DNA of 64,000 nucleotides, from positions 890,492,184 to 890,556,183 of the forward strand of contig CM062817.1 of the NCBI GenBank assembly GCA_031772625.1, written 5' to 3'. The position numbers were made by a program, and so were the translations under genes. The notes beneath the pieces are model-generated. The model was not told the origin of the DNA. It ran no database searches and was given only the letters and a program-made list of their open reading frames with translations. This DNA comes from Pinus tabuliformis (taxonomy: Eukaryota; Streptophyta; Pinopsida; Pinales; Pinaceae). Below are positions 1 to 10,074 of the stretch, in pieces (the first letter of the stretch is position 1; every line of letters starts with the position of its first letter).

Positions 1-2
1 TA

Positions 3-950
3 ATGAATGATGTACTCAGACCTTTTCTTGATGATTTTGTTATTGTATATTTGGATGACATTCTGATATTCAACAAAACGTGGGAAGAACATTTAAAGCA
101 TGTTAAGCAAACCTTAGATGTTTTGAAAGGAGAAAATCTTTATGTTAAACTCTCAAAATGTGAATTTGGCAAAACATATTTGAATTATTTGGGACATATA
201 GTAGGGGGTGGTGAATTGAAGATAGATCCCTCTAAGGTTGCAGTCATTGTAAACTGGCCTAAACCCAAATCTGCTACAGACGTTAGAAGCTTCTTAGGAG
301 CAGCACAATATTGGAGAAAGTTTATTTCTAACTTTTCTTTAATTACAGCTCCCTTACATGCTTTAACAGGATTGAACAAGGTGTTTCAGTGGGGAGGCAA
401 ACAACAGAAAGCCTTCGACACCTTGAAAGAAAAGATTAGTACAATGCCAATACTAGCACTGCTCAATCTTCAAAGACCATTTGAGATTCGAACGGATGCC
501 AGTGACTATGCGATGGGAGCAGTGTTGATATAGCACGGTAAACCCATATGTTATCATTCTGAGAGATTTAATTCTGCAGTAGTTAACTATCCCACATATG
601 ATAAAGAATTGTATGCATTAGTACGGAGTGTGAAAAAGTGGAGACATTACTTAATGGGCAAAGAGACAGTTATACATATTGATCATCAACCACTTCAATA
701 TCTACACTTCCAAACTAAGTTGCAGCAATCAAGACACTATAGATGGATGGGTTTTCTACAACAATTTCATTTAGTCATCAGATATAAAAAAGGCATACAC
801 AATAAAGTTACAGATATGTTATCTAGACCAATTATAAATGCATCTACTATACTTAAGCATAATTCAGTATTGCATGAGAGCTACATTGAACAATATGCTC
901 AAGATATAGATTTTAAAGATGTATATGCAACTTTAAAGGCAAACGAGTAG
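3..950 (+). pseudogene. gypsy reverse transcriptase C-terminus and RNase H
   Basis: The frame opens within the RT palm: the catalytic YLDDIL motif is intact near residue 17, followed by the thumb motif YLGHIV and the connection motif RSFLGAAQYWRKFI. RNase H follows (TDASDYAMGAVL, then YPTYDKELYALV and IHIDHQPLQYL). A TAG at 531-533 replaces a codon that is normally Gln in this position of the family; the frame then continues unchanged to the TAG at 948-950. In the family this enzyme copies element RNA to cDNA and removes the RNA strand. One stop and a missing N-terminus make it a pseudogene. Confidence 0.93.
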
Positions 951-1009
951 AAGAATTGGATTATCATATTAAGGACCAACTCTTGTATCATTGTGGGAAG
1001 CTATGCATT

Positions 1010-1891
1010 GCACAAACTGAAAGAGTAAAGATAATTCGAGAAGCACACACTTCTCTAATATCAGGTCACTTTGGTGTAAGTAAAATGATTGCATAGCTGC
1101 AAAGATTTTGTTATTGGCCGCAAATGAATGAGACAATTTCTAGATATGTAAGAGGGTGTACCATGTGTGCTAAAAGCAAGCCCAACAATAGAAAACTAGG
1201 CTTGTACACTCCACTAGCAGTTCCTTCTCATCCTTGGGAAAGTGTTTCCATGGACTTTGTTGAAGGACTGCCTAAATATAGGAAAGGTCATGACTATTTA
1301 TATGTTGTTGTGGATAGGTTCAGCAAAATGTGTATTTTGATACCTTGTAATAAACAGATTACAGCTGAACAAATTGCAAAGTTGTTCTTTCAACATGTAT
1401 GGGTTCATTTTGGATTACCCACTTCCATTGTATCTAATCGAGATTCCCAATTTGTTGGGAAGTTTCGGTCGAGTCTGTGGGAACTGATGGACACCAAACT
1501 AAAGAAAAGCACAACCTTTCATCCACAGATAGATGGCTAGACAAAAGTGGTCAACAAGACAGTGATCCAGTTGCTCAGAGGCTATTGCAGCAAGCATCCC
1601 AAACTTTGGGATGAACATTTGTGTTATGTGCAGCATGCTTACAACCGAGCAAAACATTCTTCCACACAGAGATCTCTTTTTGAGACCTGTTTTGGTTTCA
1701 CACCAAGGTCTCCCTTGGATTTTGTCTTTGGTAAAGACATAGCAGTTGATGGACATAGTGATGTGGACAAGGCAACCAAGTTAATTGAACAAATCCAAGA
1801 GATTCACCAGGTAGTACAGGAACAACTGGAAAAGAGCCAAGCCAAATACAAGGCAAGGCATGACAAGCATCAGATGGGGCATAGTTTCTAA
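1010..1891 (+). pseudogene. gypsy integrase zinc finger and catalytic core
   Basis: After a frameshift between 950 and about 1010 the HHCC zinc finger follows: the two His lie around 1040-1075 and the Cys pair is in RGCTMCAKSK. The core has its first Asp in the motif SMDFVEGLP and its second in IVSNRDSQF. The third catalytic residue, normally Glu in the motif GQTEVVN, is lost: at 1538-1552 it reads G-stop-T-K-V-V-N, so Gln became TAG and Glu became Lys. Further stops sit at 1094-1096 and 1889-1891. The product cannot have strand-transfer activity. Confidence 0.92.
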
Positions 1892-2280
1892 GTTGGTGAT
1901 CAAGTTTGGCTGTATATCAGCAAAGACAGAATGCAAGGTGAAGGTAAAAAGCTAAAGCCAAAGGTATGGACCTTTTAAGATACTTGAGAAGATTGGTGAG
2001 AATGCTTTTCGCCTTGATTTACTAGCTTACATGCACATCTACTCGGTCGTTAATGCAGACAGCTTGAGACTATTTGAACCTTCATTAATTGAAGATCTTG
2101 AAGAGCAGAGTCAATTGCCTTCTATTGATGATCTGTTACCTGAATATCTTAATGAATTGTAGGAAGATACAGTTCTGGACAGAAAGGTAAGAACTACGCG
2201 CAGAGGAGATGTTGAGTACCTCAGGATTGGACTCAAGGGTTCAAATCCAAGCAGTGCAAAATGGATAGAGATTGGACAAG
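1892..2280 (+). pseudogene. gypsy integrase C-terminal region with chromodomain-like tail
   Basis: Directly after the TAA at 1889 the same frame gives VGDQVWLYISKDRMQ, the usual gypsy integrase C-terminal motif, then a frameshift and FVVNADSLRLFEPS-like text (here YSVVNADSLRLFEPS). Around 2170-2270 is a segment beginning VLDRKVRTTRRG and ending GQVRQLYPHLID, at the position where chromoviruses carry a chromodomain. The same tail position is occupied in the element at 57678-62852. The assignment as a diverged chromodomain is from position and weak similarity only. Confidence 0.65.
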
Positions 2281-2300
2281 TGAGACAGCTATACCCTCAC

Positions 2301-2838
2301 TTAATCGATGCTTGAAAACCAACTTTTGCTGGTCCAAAAGCTTTTTCAGTGGGAAGGCCGTGATCCAAATCGGATCCTTAAACACTCTTAAAATTTCCTG
2401 AACTCTATAAAAACTCATGCCGAAGTTTCAAAGCCTTATGGATGTCGAGCTTATCATAAATAACCTCTAAATAATGGCAATCTGTGATCAGCACAGAGTA
2501 ATGAGGACCCTCGGTCAAAGCACACATACCGTTGGCCCATGGTAACTACGTGTTGGCACAAATTGATAAAAGGGAGGTCAAATCCAGAAACAGGGGTAGT
2601 TTCTGGTACGCGATTAATCGCGTATCGTAGGGCGTCTCCTCAGTGAAGGAAAGCCCTTAAGCGCTCGGTCCTGATAAAAGCATAAAACCGTACGGAAATC
2701 GCCGATTCCGTTAGAAGGCGGGTCCCACACTAAAACCAACAGGATATCGAAAGGGCTTCAAGCGGTAAGCGAGTTCAACAGAGTCCCACCCGATGCCATA
2801 CACTGGGCGACACGCGCCCGATGGATGAGAGAGAATAA
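2301..2838. other. Noncoding stretch after gypsy A with two adjacent palindromes
   Basis: No gene is visible. A purine-rich tract (aaaagggaggtcaaa, about 2568-2582) could be the polypurine tract of element A. Right after it are a hairpin (CCAGAAAC at 2584-2591, GTTTCTGG at 2599-2606) and a perfect 18-bp palindrome at 2607-2624. The rest is relatively GC-rich and may be the U3 of a 3' LTR, but no second copy exists in the window to prove it. Confidence 0.5.
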
Positions 2839-3182
2839 TGTAGTTCGAATAGGGGAAATGAGGAAAGAAAATAAACATTCAGCTATACATTTGACCAAGA
2901 GAAGCTCATAACTAACTGGAAAACTGAATTCAAACACACAAATAACAACACAGGATTTACGTAGTAAAACCTTGATAGCGTGTCAAGGAAACATCCACAG
3001 GGCAAGGGATTGGAATCTCTATTCAATCAACAATGATTCTTCATGATGACGTTTCTTGGGCATTCACTAGTTTTATACAAGCCTCCTCCGTTACATAACT
3101 GTTGTTTCGGTATAAAACTAACAAGTAGTAACTAATACAATTATTACTCATATTTACATAATTCGTTGTCAAACTTCCAACA
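2839..3182 (-). repeat. 3' LTR of copia D
   Basis: Read on the minus strand it starts TGTTGGAAGTTTG and ends CGAACTACA, so it has TG/CA ends. It pairs with 8250-8593. On the inner side (3183 onward) the minus strand reads CAAGGTGCAG before the LTR, a variant of the AAGGTGGAG-type polypurine tract common in plant copia elements. Confidence 0.95.
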
Positions 3183-3267
3183 AACTGCACCTTGACAACA
3201 ATTTTCCTAATCCCTTGCCCATGCCCATTCATCATCTTTTCTGCAAGCCAAGAGGAGCTAAACACCA

Positions 3268-3903
3268 TCACAGCTTCTCTACTGTAACTGGCTTTGTGAA
3301 TATGTCTGCACAATTCTCTCGCGTATGGACCTTTTGAAGAGCTACTTTTCCGCCATCGATTACATGTCTTAGAAAATGATACCTTACATCAATGTGCTTG
3401 GTTCTGCTGTGATAAGCAGGATTTGTAGCCAAGTGAATAGCACTTTGACTGTCCCAAAATACATCTACTTTCTCTTGCATCCTTTCAATCTCATCAAGCA
3501 GACCCTTTAACCAGATTGCTTCTTTACTGGCATCTGAAGCAGCTATATATTCAGCTTCGGTAGTGGACAATGCAACTGTTTCTTGAAGCTTTGACATCCA
3601 ACTAATTGCTCCACCTGCAAGAGTAAAGACATAACCTGTAGTATATCTTCTTTTGTCTAAATCACTTGCATAATCAGCATCTACATATCCGTAGACTGAT
3701 CCTTCACTACCACTAAAGATGATGCAATGGTCACTTGTGCCTCTTAGATATTGAAGCACCCATTTCATTGCTCGCAAATGTTCTTCACCTGGATTTGCCA
3801 TGAACCTACTGACAACTCCAACTGCATGTGAAATGTCAGGTCTTGTAGATACCATTGCATACATTAAGTTGCCTACAACATTTGCATATGGTACATGAGA
3901 CAT
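3268..3903 (-). pseudogene. copia D RNase H
   Basis: This is the C-terminal domain of the copia polyprotein. The frame shows the RT-RNase H connection (PDISHAVGVVSRFMANPGE), then YVDADYASDLDKRRYTTGY, ISWMSKLQETVALSTTEAEY and the terminal ADIFTKP motif. Active-site Asp and Glu positions look conserved in this segment. It is separated from the RT frame by stops around 3904-3996, so it is only a fragment of a broken polyprotein. Confidence 0.93.
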
Positions 3904-3996
3904 ATACTACTTTTCTTCATCAGTTCTAGGACTCAAAACTGAAGAAAGCTTAAAATGGGAAGCTAATGGAACATTAACAAGTTTCACATTGTGCAT

Positions 3997-5245
3997 TCAG
4001 AACTTTTCAAGTACTTTCTCCACATACTTCTGCTGTGATGACCAAAGCTTACCATTTTTCCTGTCTCTATGTATCTCCATGCCCAAGATATGTTTTGCTG
4101 CTCCAAGATCCTTCATATCAAACGTCCTAGAGAGCTGAGCCTTTAACCTGTTGATCTCTTCCATGCTTTTGCTTGCAATAAGCATATCGTCAACATACAA
4201 AGCTAAGATAATGAATATGCCATTGAAACTTTTGAAGTACACACAATGATCATACTCACTTCTTATAAAGTTCTGGCTCACAATCAAACTTCTTGTACCA
4301 TTGTCTGGGAGACTGCCTCAAACCATACAATGATTTCCTGAGCTTGCAAACTAATCTTCTGCTGCGACCTTGTACAAAACTTTCTCGCTGTTCCATATAT
4401 ATCTCTTCATTCAAATCACCATGTAGAAAAGCTGTTTTAACATCTAACTGTTCTAACTCAAGATTAAGTAACGCAGTTAGTGCCAACACAGTACGAATAG
4501 AAACAAGTTTTACAATTGGAGAAAAAATCTCATGAAAGTCTATACCTTCAACCTGAGAATACCCTTTTGCTACCAGTCTCGCCTTATACCTTTCGATACT
4601 TCCATCAACTTTCCGTTTCAGTTTGAAGACCCACTTGCATCCAACAACACTTCTCCCTTTAGGAAGCTCTACAAGATCCCAGGTATTGTTCTTGGCTAAG
4701 GAATCCATTTCTTCTTCCATAGCCGTTTTCCATTTTTCGCTATCTGTATCATCTACTGCTTCCTGATAATAAGAAGGTTCCCTATCTTCAGTAATCAAAG
4801 CAAAAGATGAAGCAGAATTTTCATACCTTTTGGGAGTTTTTCTTTCCCTTGTAGACCTTCTTAGAGCGATTGGTTGCTGAACTGGTTCAGAAACTTGAAC
4901 TGGTTCAGAAGCTTCAACGACTTCCTTTGTGTCTTCAACACCTTTTTCTCCAGAAGTCTCTCCTTCCTTTTGACTGTCATCGAAAGGTCTAGCCTCCAAC
5001 TGAACTCGTTGATTTGGCGATACCTGTTCCTGTTCAATTCTTTCAACATTTGATTTTAAAAGAGAAGATTCATCAAATGTTACATCTCTACTAATGACTA
5101 TCTTCCGCAATGTAGGATCCCACAACCTGTATCCTTTCACTGCATAGTCATACCCAACAAAGACATAACATTTCGATTTTGGATCTAATTTTGAATGCTG
5201 ATTTTTAGGAATAAGAGAATAAGCATCACAACCAAATATCCTCAA
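3997..5245 (-). pseudogene. copia D reverse transcriptase with integrase tail
   Basis: Two overlapping frames cover this part. The upstream frame (5245 to 4256) begins in the integrase C-terminal GKD-like region (MRIFGCDAYSLIPK, CYVFVGYDYAVKGYRLWDP), passes a Pro/Glu-rich linker, and enters RT (WDLVELPKGRSVVGCKWVF, YKARLVAKGYSQVEGIDF, LDVKTAFLHGDLNEEIYM). The second frame (4287 to 3997) continues RT with the catalytic YVDDML motif intact. A frameshift near 4256-4287 joins them. The copia order and motifs are unambiguous; the enzyme is broken by the frameshift. Confidence 0.93.
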
Positions 5246-5272
5246 ATGTGAATAATCACAAGACTGACCTGT

Positions 5273-5900
5273 TTAAACTTCTTCAGGAATTTTACAATTA
5301 ATTGCTACTGAAGGTGATCTGTTAACTAAATAGCAAGCAGTAGATACTGCTTTTGCCCACAACTCCTTTTGCAAGTTAGCATTGCTGATCATGCTTCTGG
5401 CTCTTTCCATAAGAGTTTGATTCATACGCTCAGCAACACCATTTTTCTGAGGAGTATAAACAACAATGTTGTGTCTAATAATTCCCTCATCCTTACAGTA
5501 TTGTTCAAAATCAATTGAAGTGAACCCACCACCATTGTTAGTTCTTAAACATTTAATAGATTTGCCTGTTCTTTTCTCTACCATTACTTTAAATTGTTTA
5601 AAGACATTGAATACATTAGCTTTCTTTTTTAGCATAAAGACCCAAACTTTATGGGAGGAATCATAAATAAACGTTAAAAAATATAGAGCACCTCCATATG
5701 ATACAACAGGGGATGGTCCCCACAGATCATAATGAATATAGTCTAAAGTATCTTTACTATAATGATTTCCAACTTTAAATCTCTGTTTACACTATTTTAC
5801 ATACACACAATGTTTACAGAAATCTAACTTTAAGGATTTCAGATCGGGAAGAGATTTACGTTTCATCAGTATCTGAAGACCTTTCTCGCTCATATGACCT
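5273..5900 (-). pseudogene. copia D integrase core
   Basis: The frame at 5635-5273 has the integrase motif GKSIKCLRTNNGGGF, where the family has an Asp in the RTDNGGE motif; here Asp is Asn and Glu is Gly. The later motif YTPQKNGVAERMNQTLMERARSM keeps the catalytic Glu (family consensus QQNGVAERKN). The zinc-finger part upstream, to about 5900, survives only in fragments. Loss of the second catalytic Asp alone would inactivate it. Confidence 0.9.
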
Positions 5901-5957
5901 AATCGCTCATGCCATAGACGAGTACATGCTTCTTCCTTTTCTGACGCAACCGCCGCT

Positions 5958-6560
5958 TCATTGACCTGAGTACTTTCTTTTAACCTGTAAATATTTCCGA
6001 CCTTTTTCTGCTTTCATAACCACTAGGGCTCCTTTAAAGACTTTTAAGACGCCATCCTGACCTGTAAGCTTATAACCATCTGAATCCAACACTCCCAAAG
6101 AAATCAATTTTTTCTTCAAATCAGGTACTTGTCTAACACTAGTTAATGTTCTAACTGTGTTATCATACATCTTAATCCTGATATTCCCCATCCCAACAGT
6201 CTAACATGACACATTATTACCCATAAACACCGAACTACCATTTACATTTTCATACGAAGTAAACCAATTTCTGTGTGGACACATGTGATGAGAAGCACCA
6301 GAGTCTAACAACCAGCTTTCTAAACCTTGAGAGACATTACATTCAGGTGAAGTTTCATCTATCATACATAATTCTTCAGCAGATAAAACTTCGTCTATCA
6401 TGCCTGAATCGACCTGATTCGCTTCCTTCTTCGGGTTATCGGATTCTTTTCGTTTCCAACAACCTTTCTTCAAGCATCCAATTTTATTGCAGTGCCAACA
6501 TTTTGCCTTACACTTCTTTCCCTTCGATTTAGATCTGAAAGACCCCCTTTGGTTTTTCTC
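5958..6560 (-). pseudogene. copia D protease and gag zinc-knuckle region
   Basis: The frame at 6473-6201 contains the protease active site WLLDSGASHHM followed by HRNWFTSYE, typical for copia. The frame at 6191-5958 continues protease/pre-integrase text (VRQVPDLKKKLISLGVLDSDGY). Upstream near 6480-6530 the minus strand shows a Cys/His-rich nucleocapsid remnant. Frames are separated by a stop at 6198-6200 and by frameshifts. Confidence 0.88.
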
Positions 6561-6600
6561 CTCTTTCCTTTGAGCGTCCTCTAGCTACCATGGCTTTTGA

Positions 6601-7193
6601 TGCAGCTGTTTCAGTACTGGATTTCCTTCATACTTCTTCAGACAAGAGAGCTCCCACGATTGATTCAAACTTCAAAGAATTAGCAGTGCTCAAGCTGATT
6701 GAAGTTACGAAGTGATCCCATGATTCGGGTAGAGAACACAACAAGGTTATGGCTTTATCTTCTTCCTGAATTTTAACTTCCATATCTGTTAATTGGTATA
6801 TAAGTGTATTAAAAACATTCAAATGTTCTGCAACTTTTGAACCTTCTTTCATTCGAAGACTGTACAACTATCTTTTCAGATAAATTCTATTGGTTAATGA
6901 CTTTGTCATATAGAGTTTTTCCAGTTTTTCCCACAATCCTGAAGCTGTACTTTCTTCAACAATGCTGAAGAGAACCTCATCCGCCAGGCATAACCTGATG
7001 GTATTGAGAGCTCGGGCATCCAAGTCCTTTCAGTCTGAATCAATCATGGTTGCAGGTTTCTTAGTTGCCCCATCCAATGCCTTGTGCAACCCTTGTTGCA
7101 CAAGCAGATCCCTAACGTTCAGTTTCCAAAGAGCAAAATTGCTCTTTCCGGTGAATTTCTCCACCTTGAATTTTGCATTTGACATCTTGGCCA
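6601..7193 (-). pseudogene. copia D gag
   Basis: Translation from the ATG at 7193 gives MAKMSNAKFKVEKFTGKSNF, then ALWKLNVRDLLVQQGL, the usual start of plant copia Gag. The frame is hit by a stop near 7035 and continues as LADEVLFSIVEESTASGLWEKL, then after a stop near 6868 as MYSLRMKEGSKVAEHLNVFN with LPESWDHFVTSI. Gag forms the particle in which reverse transcription happens. The start was chosen because it fits the usual Gag N-terminus. Confidence 0.9.
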
Positions 7194-8235
7194 TTTTTCT
7201 AGGGTTTCAATCTTCAGTCTTTCAACTAGGGTTTATATTTTTCTTAAAAAAAACTTTTGTGTAAAGAAAATAATTCCCCAAAAAATAACCATTCAACAAT
7301 TTTTTTATTTATTTGCAAACCCTTTCTTTCATTTCAAACCCTTTGTTTTTGTGAAAACAAAAAAAGATTTTCTGGAATTTTTTTTTTCTCCAAATTTGAA
7401 TAAATCAACTCCTCCTATTTGTTTTCAACAAAATTTCTGATTTGATTTTCTTGAAGTTCTTTCCTCCAAAATTTGAATAAATCCACCCCTTTATTTTTTT
7501 TTAAATTTTTGAAAATTTTCTAGAAAAAAGAAATTTCTCTCAAGCATTAAAAATACCTGGATCCATATCTACTGATTAGGCTCTGGCAGCACGCAGGGCA
7601 GAGGGTCTTCTCCAGCACGCAATTCAACAGACACCCTCCCTTCCTCACGTAGAGAATACACGCACAAGCAGAGGGTTTGTGGCACATGCAACAACTCCTC
7701 ACGCCTTTCTCTCTTTCACGCAACAATGCTCAACCACGCAGCAATGGAGTACTGGCAACAATCGCGCCTTTCACACAACAATGGTCAGCTTTGGTCTTCC
7801 AACAATGATTCTGCAGGCAGGTTTGTCCTCCTCTCCTTCACGTAGGCAGTAAACCTTCACGCAGGCAGATGGGCTTCATGCAGGGTAGAGAGTTCTTTTC
7901 CAGCACGCCTCCACTCCTCACGGTTTACAAACCAAACCGGACCTCAGAGAATACGCGCAGGTGACACGCGGCTCTGGTCTTCACGGGGCCAAAGAGAATA
8001 CACGAGATGACACGCGGCTCTGGTCTTCATGGCTACTCAGCCTTCGGCAATATTTAACACGTAGCAATGAGCTGCTTCTGTTCGTCTTCATGCAGATATG
8101 CAACAACACCTTCATGCAGGTTTCCTTGCAGATAACAACCCACGCAACACTCCTCTTCACGCGGATGACAGGCTGCTCGCACAGCTCTTCTCTTCACACG
8201 GATGACAGATTGCTCACTCAAAAAACTAAACTAAA
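7194..8235 (-). other. Long untranslated leader of copia D
   Basis: About 1 kb lies between the primer site and the gag ATG. It has no convincing ORF. The half nearest gag is T/A-rich with homopolymers (about 7240-7550). The half nearest the LTR is full of short CACGC/GCAGG-type repeats, with a near-exact tandem pair of about 45 bp at 7946-8028 (shared core ACACGCGGCTCTGGTCTTCA). A leader of this length can hold a packaging signal, but nothing proves that here. Confidence 0.6.
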
Positions 8236-8247
8236 TGCTTTGATACC
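8236..8247 (-). other. Primer-binding site of copia D
   Basis: The minus strand reads TGGTATCAAAGC two bases inside the right LTR. This matches the plant initiator-Met tRNA primer site TGGTATCAGAGC with one mismatch. It fixes the element's orientation and identifies the right LTR as the 5' LTR. Confidence 0.95.
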
Positions 8248-8249
8248 AA

Positions 8250-8593
8250 TTGTAGTTCAAATAGGGGAAATGAGGAAAGAAAATAAACATTCAGTTATAC
8301 ATTGACCAAGAAAAGCTCATAACTAACTGGAAAACTGAATTCAAACACACAAATAACAACATAGGATTTACGTGGTAAAACCTTGACAGGGTGTCAAGGA
8401 AACATCCACGGGGCAAGGGATTGGAATCTCTATTCAATCAACAATGATTCTCCATGATTACATTTCTTGGGCATTCACTAGTTTTATACAAGCCTCCTCC
8501 GTTACATAACTGCTGTTTCGGTATAAAACTAACTAGTAGTAACTAATACAATTATTACTCATACTTACATAATTCGTTGTCAAACTTCCAACA
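8250..8593 (-). repeat. 5' LTR of copia D
   Basis: Pairs with 2839-3182 over its whole length with about 95% identity by eye. It starts TGTTGG and ends ACTACA on the minus strand. Transcription of the element would start here; I could not fix a TATA box with confidence. Confidence 0.95.
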
Positions 8594-9120
8594 AAAACCG
8601 CTCACATCGGACCGTAAAAGTCATGCTACTTACCTGTCTGATATGGACGGAGACCGTAGGATCTGGAGGCCCCAGATCAATGGCGGAGAAATGATCTGAT
8701 GGATGACTGGATTCGACAAGGAAATAGGCCAAATCACATAAGATTTGAGGCCTGGCATAACCGATGAGTTGGCAGAGGAATCGGTTTCGCGGGCAATCTT
8801 GGAGCAACGGAAATAAGGACTATTCGAAGAGAACTGACACTCAGTTCGTGAGGAAACAGGTGGCCACCTCTCTGTGAAGCGTTACACAGTGATGATGACG
8901 CAGAGCAGGGGAATTCAAACGGACAGAGGCAGGAGATCCAGAGAGCCGAGAAGTGGAAACAAACAGTCAGGAAGCGGATTGGCTTTAAGTCACGAACGGA
9001 CAGAGAGTAAGAGCAGGCAGAGAGAGAGAAGCAGAAAGCTGAGAGGCAAGAGGGAAGTGAATTACAGAGAATAGAGAAGCCGAGCTGACTTGTAGAGCAA
9101 GGGCAGCATCGAGCCAGACA
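8594..9120. other. Unassigned stretch right of copia D
   Basis: Purine-rich on the + strand (many AGAG/GAGA tracts) with no ORF that looks like a gene. It could belong to the site into which copia D inserted or to the copia element whose gag remnant starts near 9130. Confidence 0.4.
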
Positions 9121-9129
9121 GAGACAGAG

Positions 9130-9472
9130 AGAGTGGACAACTCTTAAGCAAGAGGAGCTGAGGAGAGACTTGGTCAAGTGTAAACTTGATGAAAGCAACA
9201 TCAGTGGGTCGAAGCCCAAGGAGGAGGAAGAGAATGTAGCCCTCGCATCCAAGGGGTAGCAGGAGCAATGGAAGAAGAAGAAAGATGTTTCGAAGATCAA
9301 ATGCTTCAGATGTGGTGAATTCGGTCACTACGCAACACAATGTCCTCTCAGGAAGAAGGACAAAGATGAGAAGCATGATTCGAAGGTTGTAGCCACGAAG
9401 ATCAAGGAGGAGGAGTTTGCCATGACAACCCAAGCATCTCCAGGAGGGAGGTGGGGTGATTTAGAGTTGTAG
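9130..9472 (+). pseudogene. copia B gag C-terminus with zinc knuckle
   Basis: In frame with 9281 the + strand reads WTTLKQEELRRDLVKCKLDE, then an acidic stretch and NVALASKG, a TAG at 9257-9259, and then KIKCFRCGEFGHYATQCPLR. The last part is a perfect CX2CX4HX4C nucleocapsid zinc knuckle. The frame ends at the TAG at 9470-9472. Family members have a Lys or Gln at the stop position. The N-terminal part of gag is not recognisable and no protease or pol follows, so the element is a deleted copy. The segment is too fragmented to show as a normal ORF. Confidence 0.85.
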
Positions 9473-10074
9473 TTCGAAAGGACTGCAAATGGGCAGGCCT
9501 CTTGAGGAGCCCACCTCTCGGATCAATTCCTTGCTATGGGAGCCCAGATCAGTAGTAGCAGGATGGGTCAGTGCCAGTTGGTGCAGAGGAGTGCTAGAGT
9601 GATAGTTGCAGTGGCTAGGAGCACCAAAGACTGAGCAACGCATAGCTAGAGTTGACAGCAGTGCAGTTGGCATAGAGCAGAGTCAGCAACAACGCAGAGG
9701 CTTCAGAGGGCCACCACAGAGACTAGCAGCAGTCAGAACTCCAACAATGAGATGCATCATACTGAACACCAGTTCAATAATTTGGGATGCTTTTTAGTGT
9801 TGATGCAGTAGCAACAACAGTTGGAGAAGGTTGTAGTGCGGATGCAGAGTTGGCAGTGGCAGGGCCAATAGCAGCACAGATGTAGAATTAAGAGGGAGTT
9901 GCAGTACGGATGCAGTGTTGACAGTGGCAAGGTCAGCAGCAGTACAGATGCAACATTTGTGCAGTGGTTGGTGGACAGGATGTCGGACATCAGTAGCGTA
10001 GAGGGAGATGTTACAAAATAGGGTGATGCTTCAACAAGGTGCATTGCCAGAGCACATTCCTTGCTAAGAGGGAG
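9473..10074 (+). other. copia B 3' internal noncoding region with tandem repeat and polypurine tract
   Basis: No coding potential is evident. Two imperfect copies of a roughly 70-bp unit lie at about 9826-9890 and 9897-9960 (shared words GTRCGGATGCAG, TTGRCAGTGGCA). The region ends in the purine tract AAGAGGGAG (10066-10074), the canonical plant copia polypurine tract directly before an LTR. So gag runs into 3' noncoding DNA with pol missing. Confidence 0.7.

Larger units (their letters stand above)
1..2300 (+). mobile_element. Ty3/gypsy element A, 5'-truncated by window edge
   Basis: A decayed chromovirus-type Ty3/gypsy pol region runs into the window from the left. Domain order is reverse transcriptase C-terminal half, RNase H, integrase zinc finger, integrase core, C-terminal domain, which is the gypsy order. 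It belongs to the same broad family as the element at 57678-62852, judging from shared motifs. Both LTRs are unassigned: the 5' part is outside the window and no repeat partner is visible for a 3' LTR. Several in-frame stops and one frameshift make it inactive. Confidence 0.93.
2839..8593 (-). mobile_element. Full-length Ty1/copia element D
   Basis: A complete structure on the minus strand: LTRs of 344 bp each, an initiator-Met primer site next to the right LTR, a decayed gag-pol in copia order (gag, protease, integrase, RT, RNase H), and a polypurine tract next to the left LTR. By eye the two LTRs differ at about 15 substitutions and two single-base indels, roughly 95% identity. The 5-bp flanks (aataa left, aaaac right) do not form a convincing target duplication. 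Frameshifts and stops in every domain make it inactive. Confidence 0.95.

Noticed and set aside
2834..8598. Target-site duplication around copia D
   Set aside because: aataa and aaaac agree poorly; I do not claim a duplication.
8734..9433. Two minus-strand ORFs (188 and 123 codons) with hydrophobic, Ser/Leu-rich text
   Set aside because: They are antisense to a purine-rich + strand and to a real gag zinc knuckle; they have no domain.
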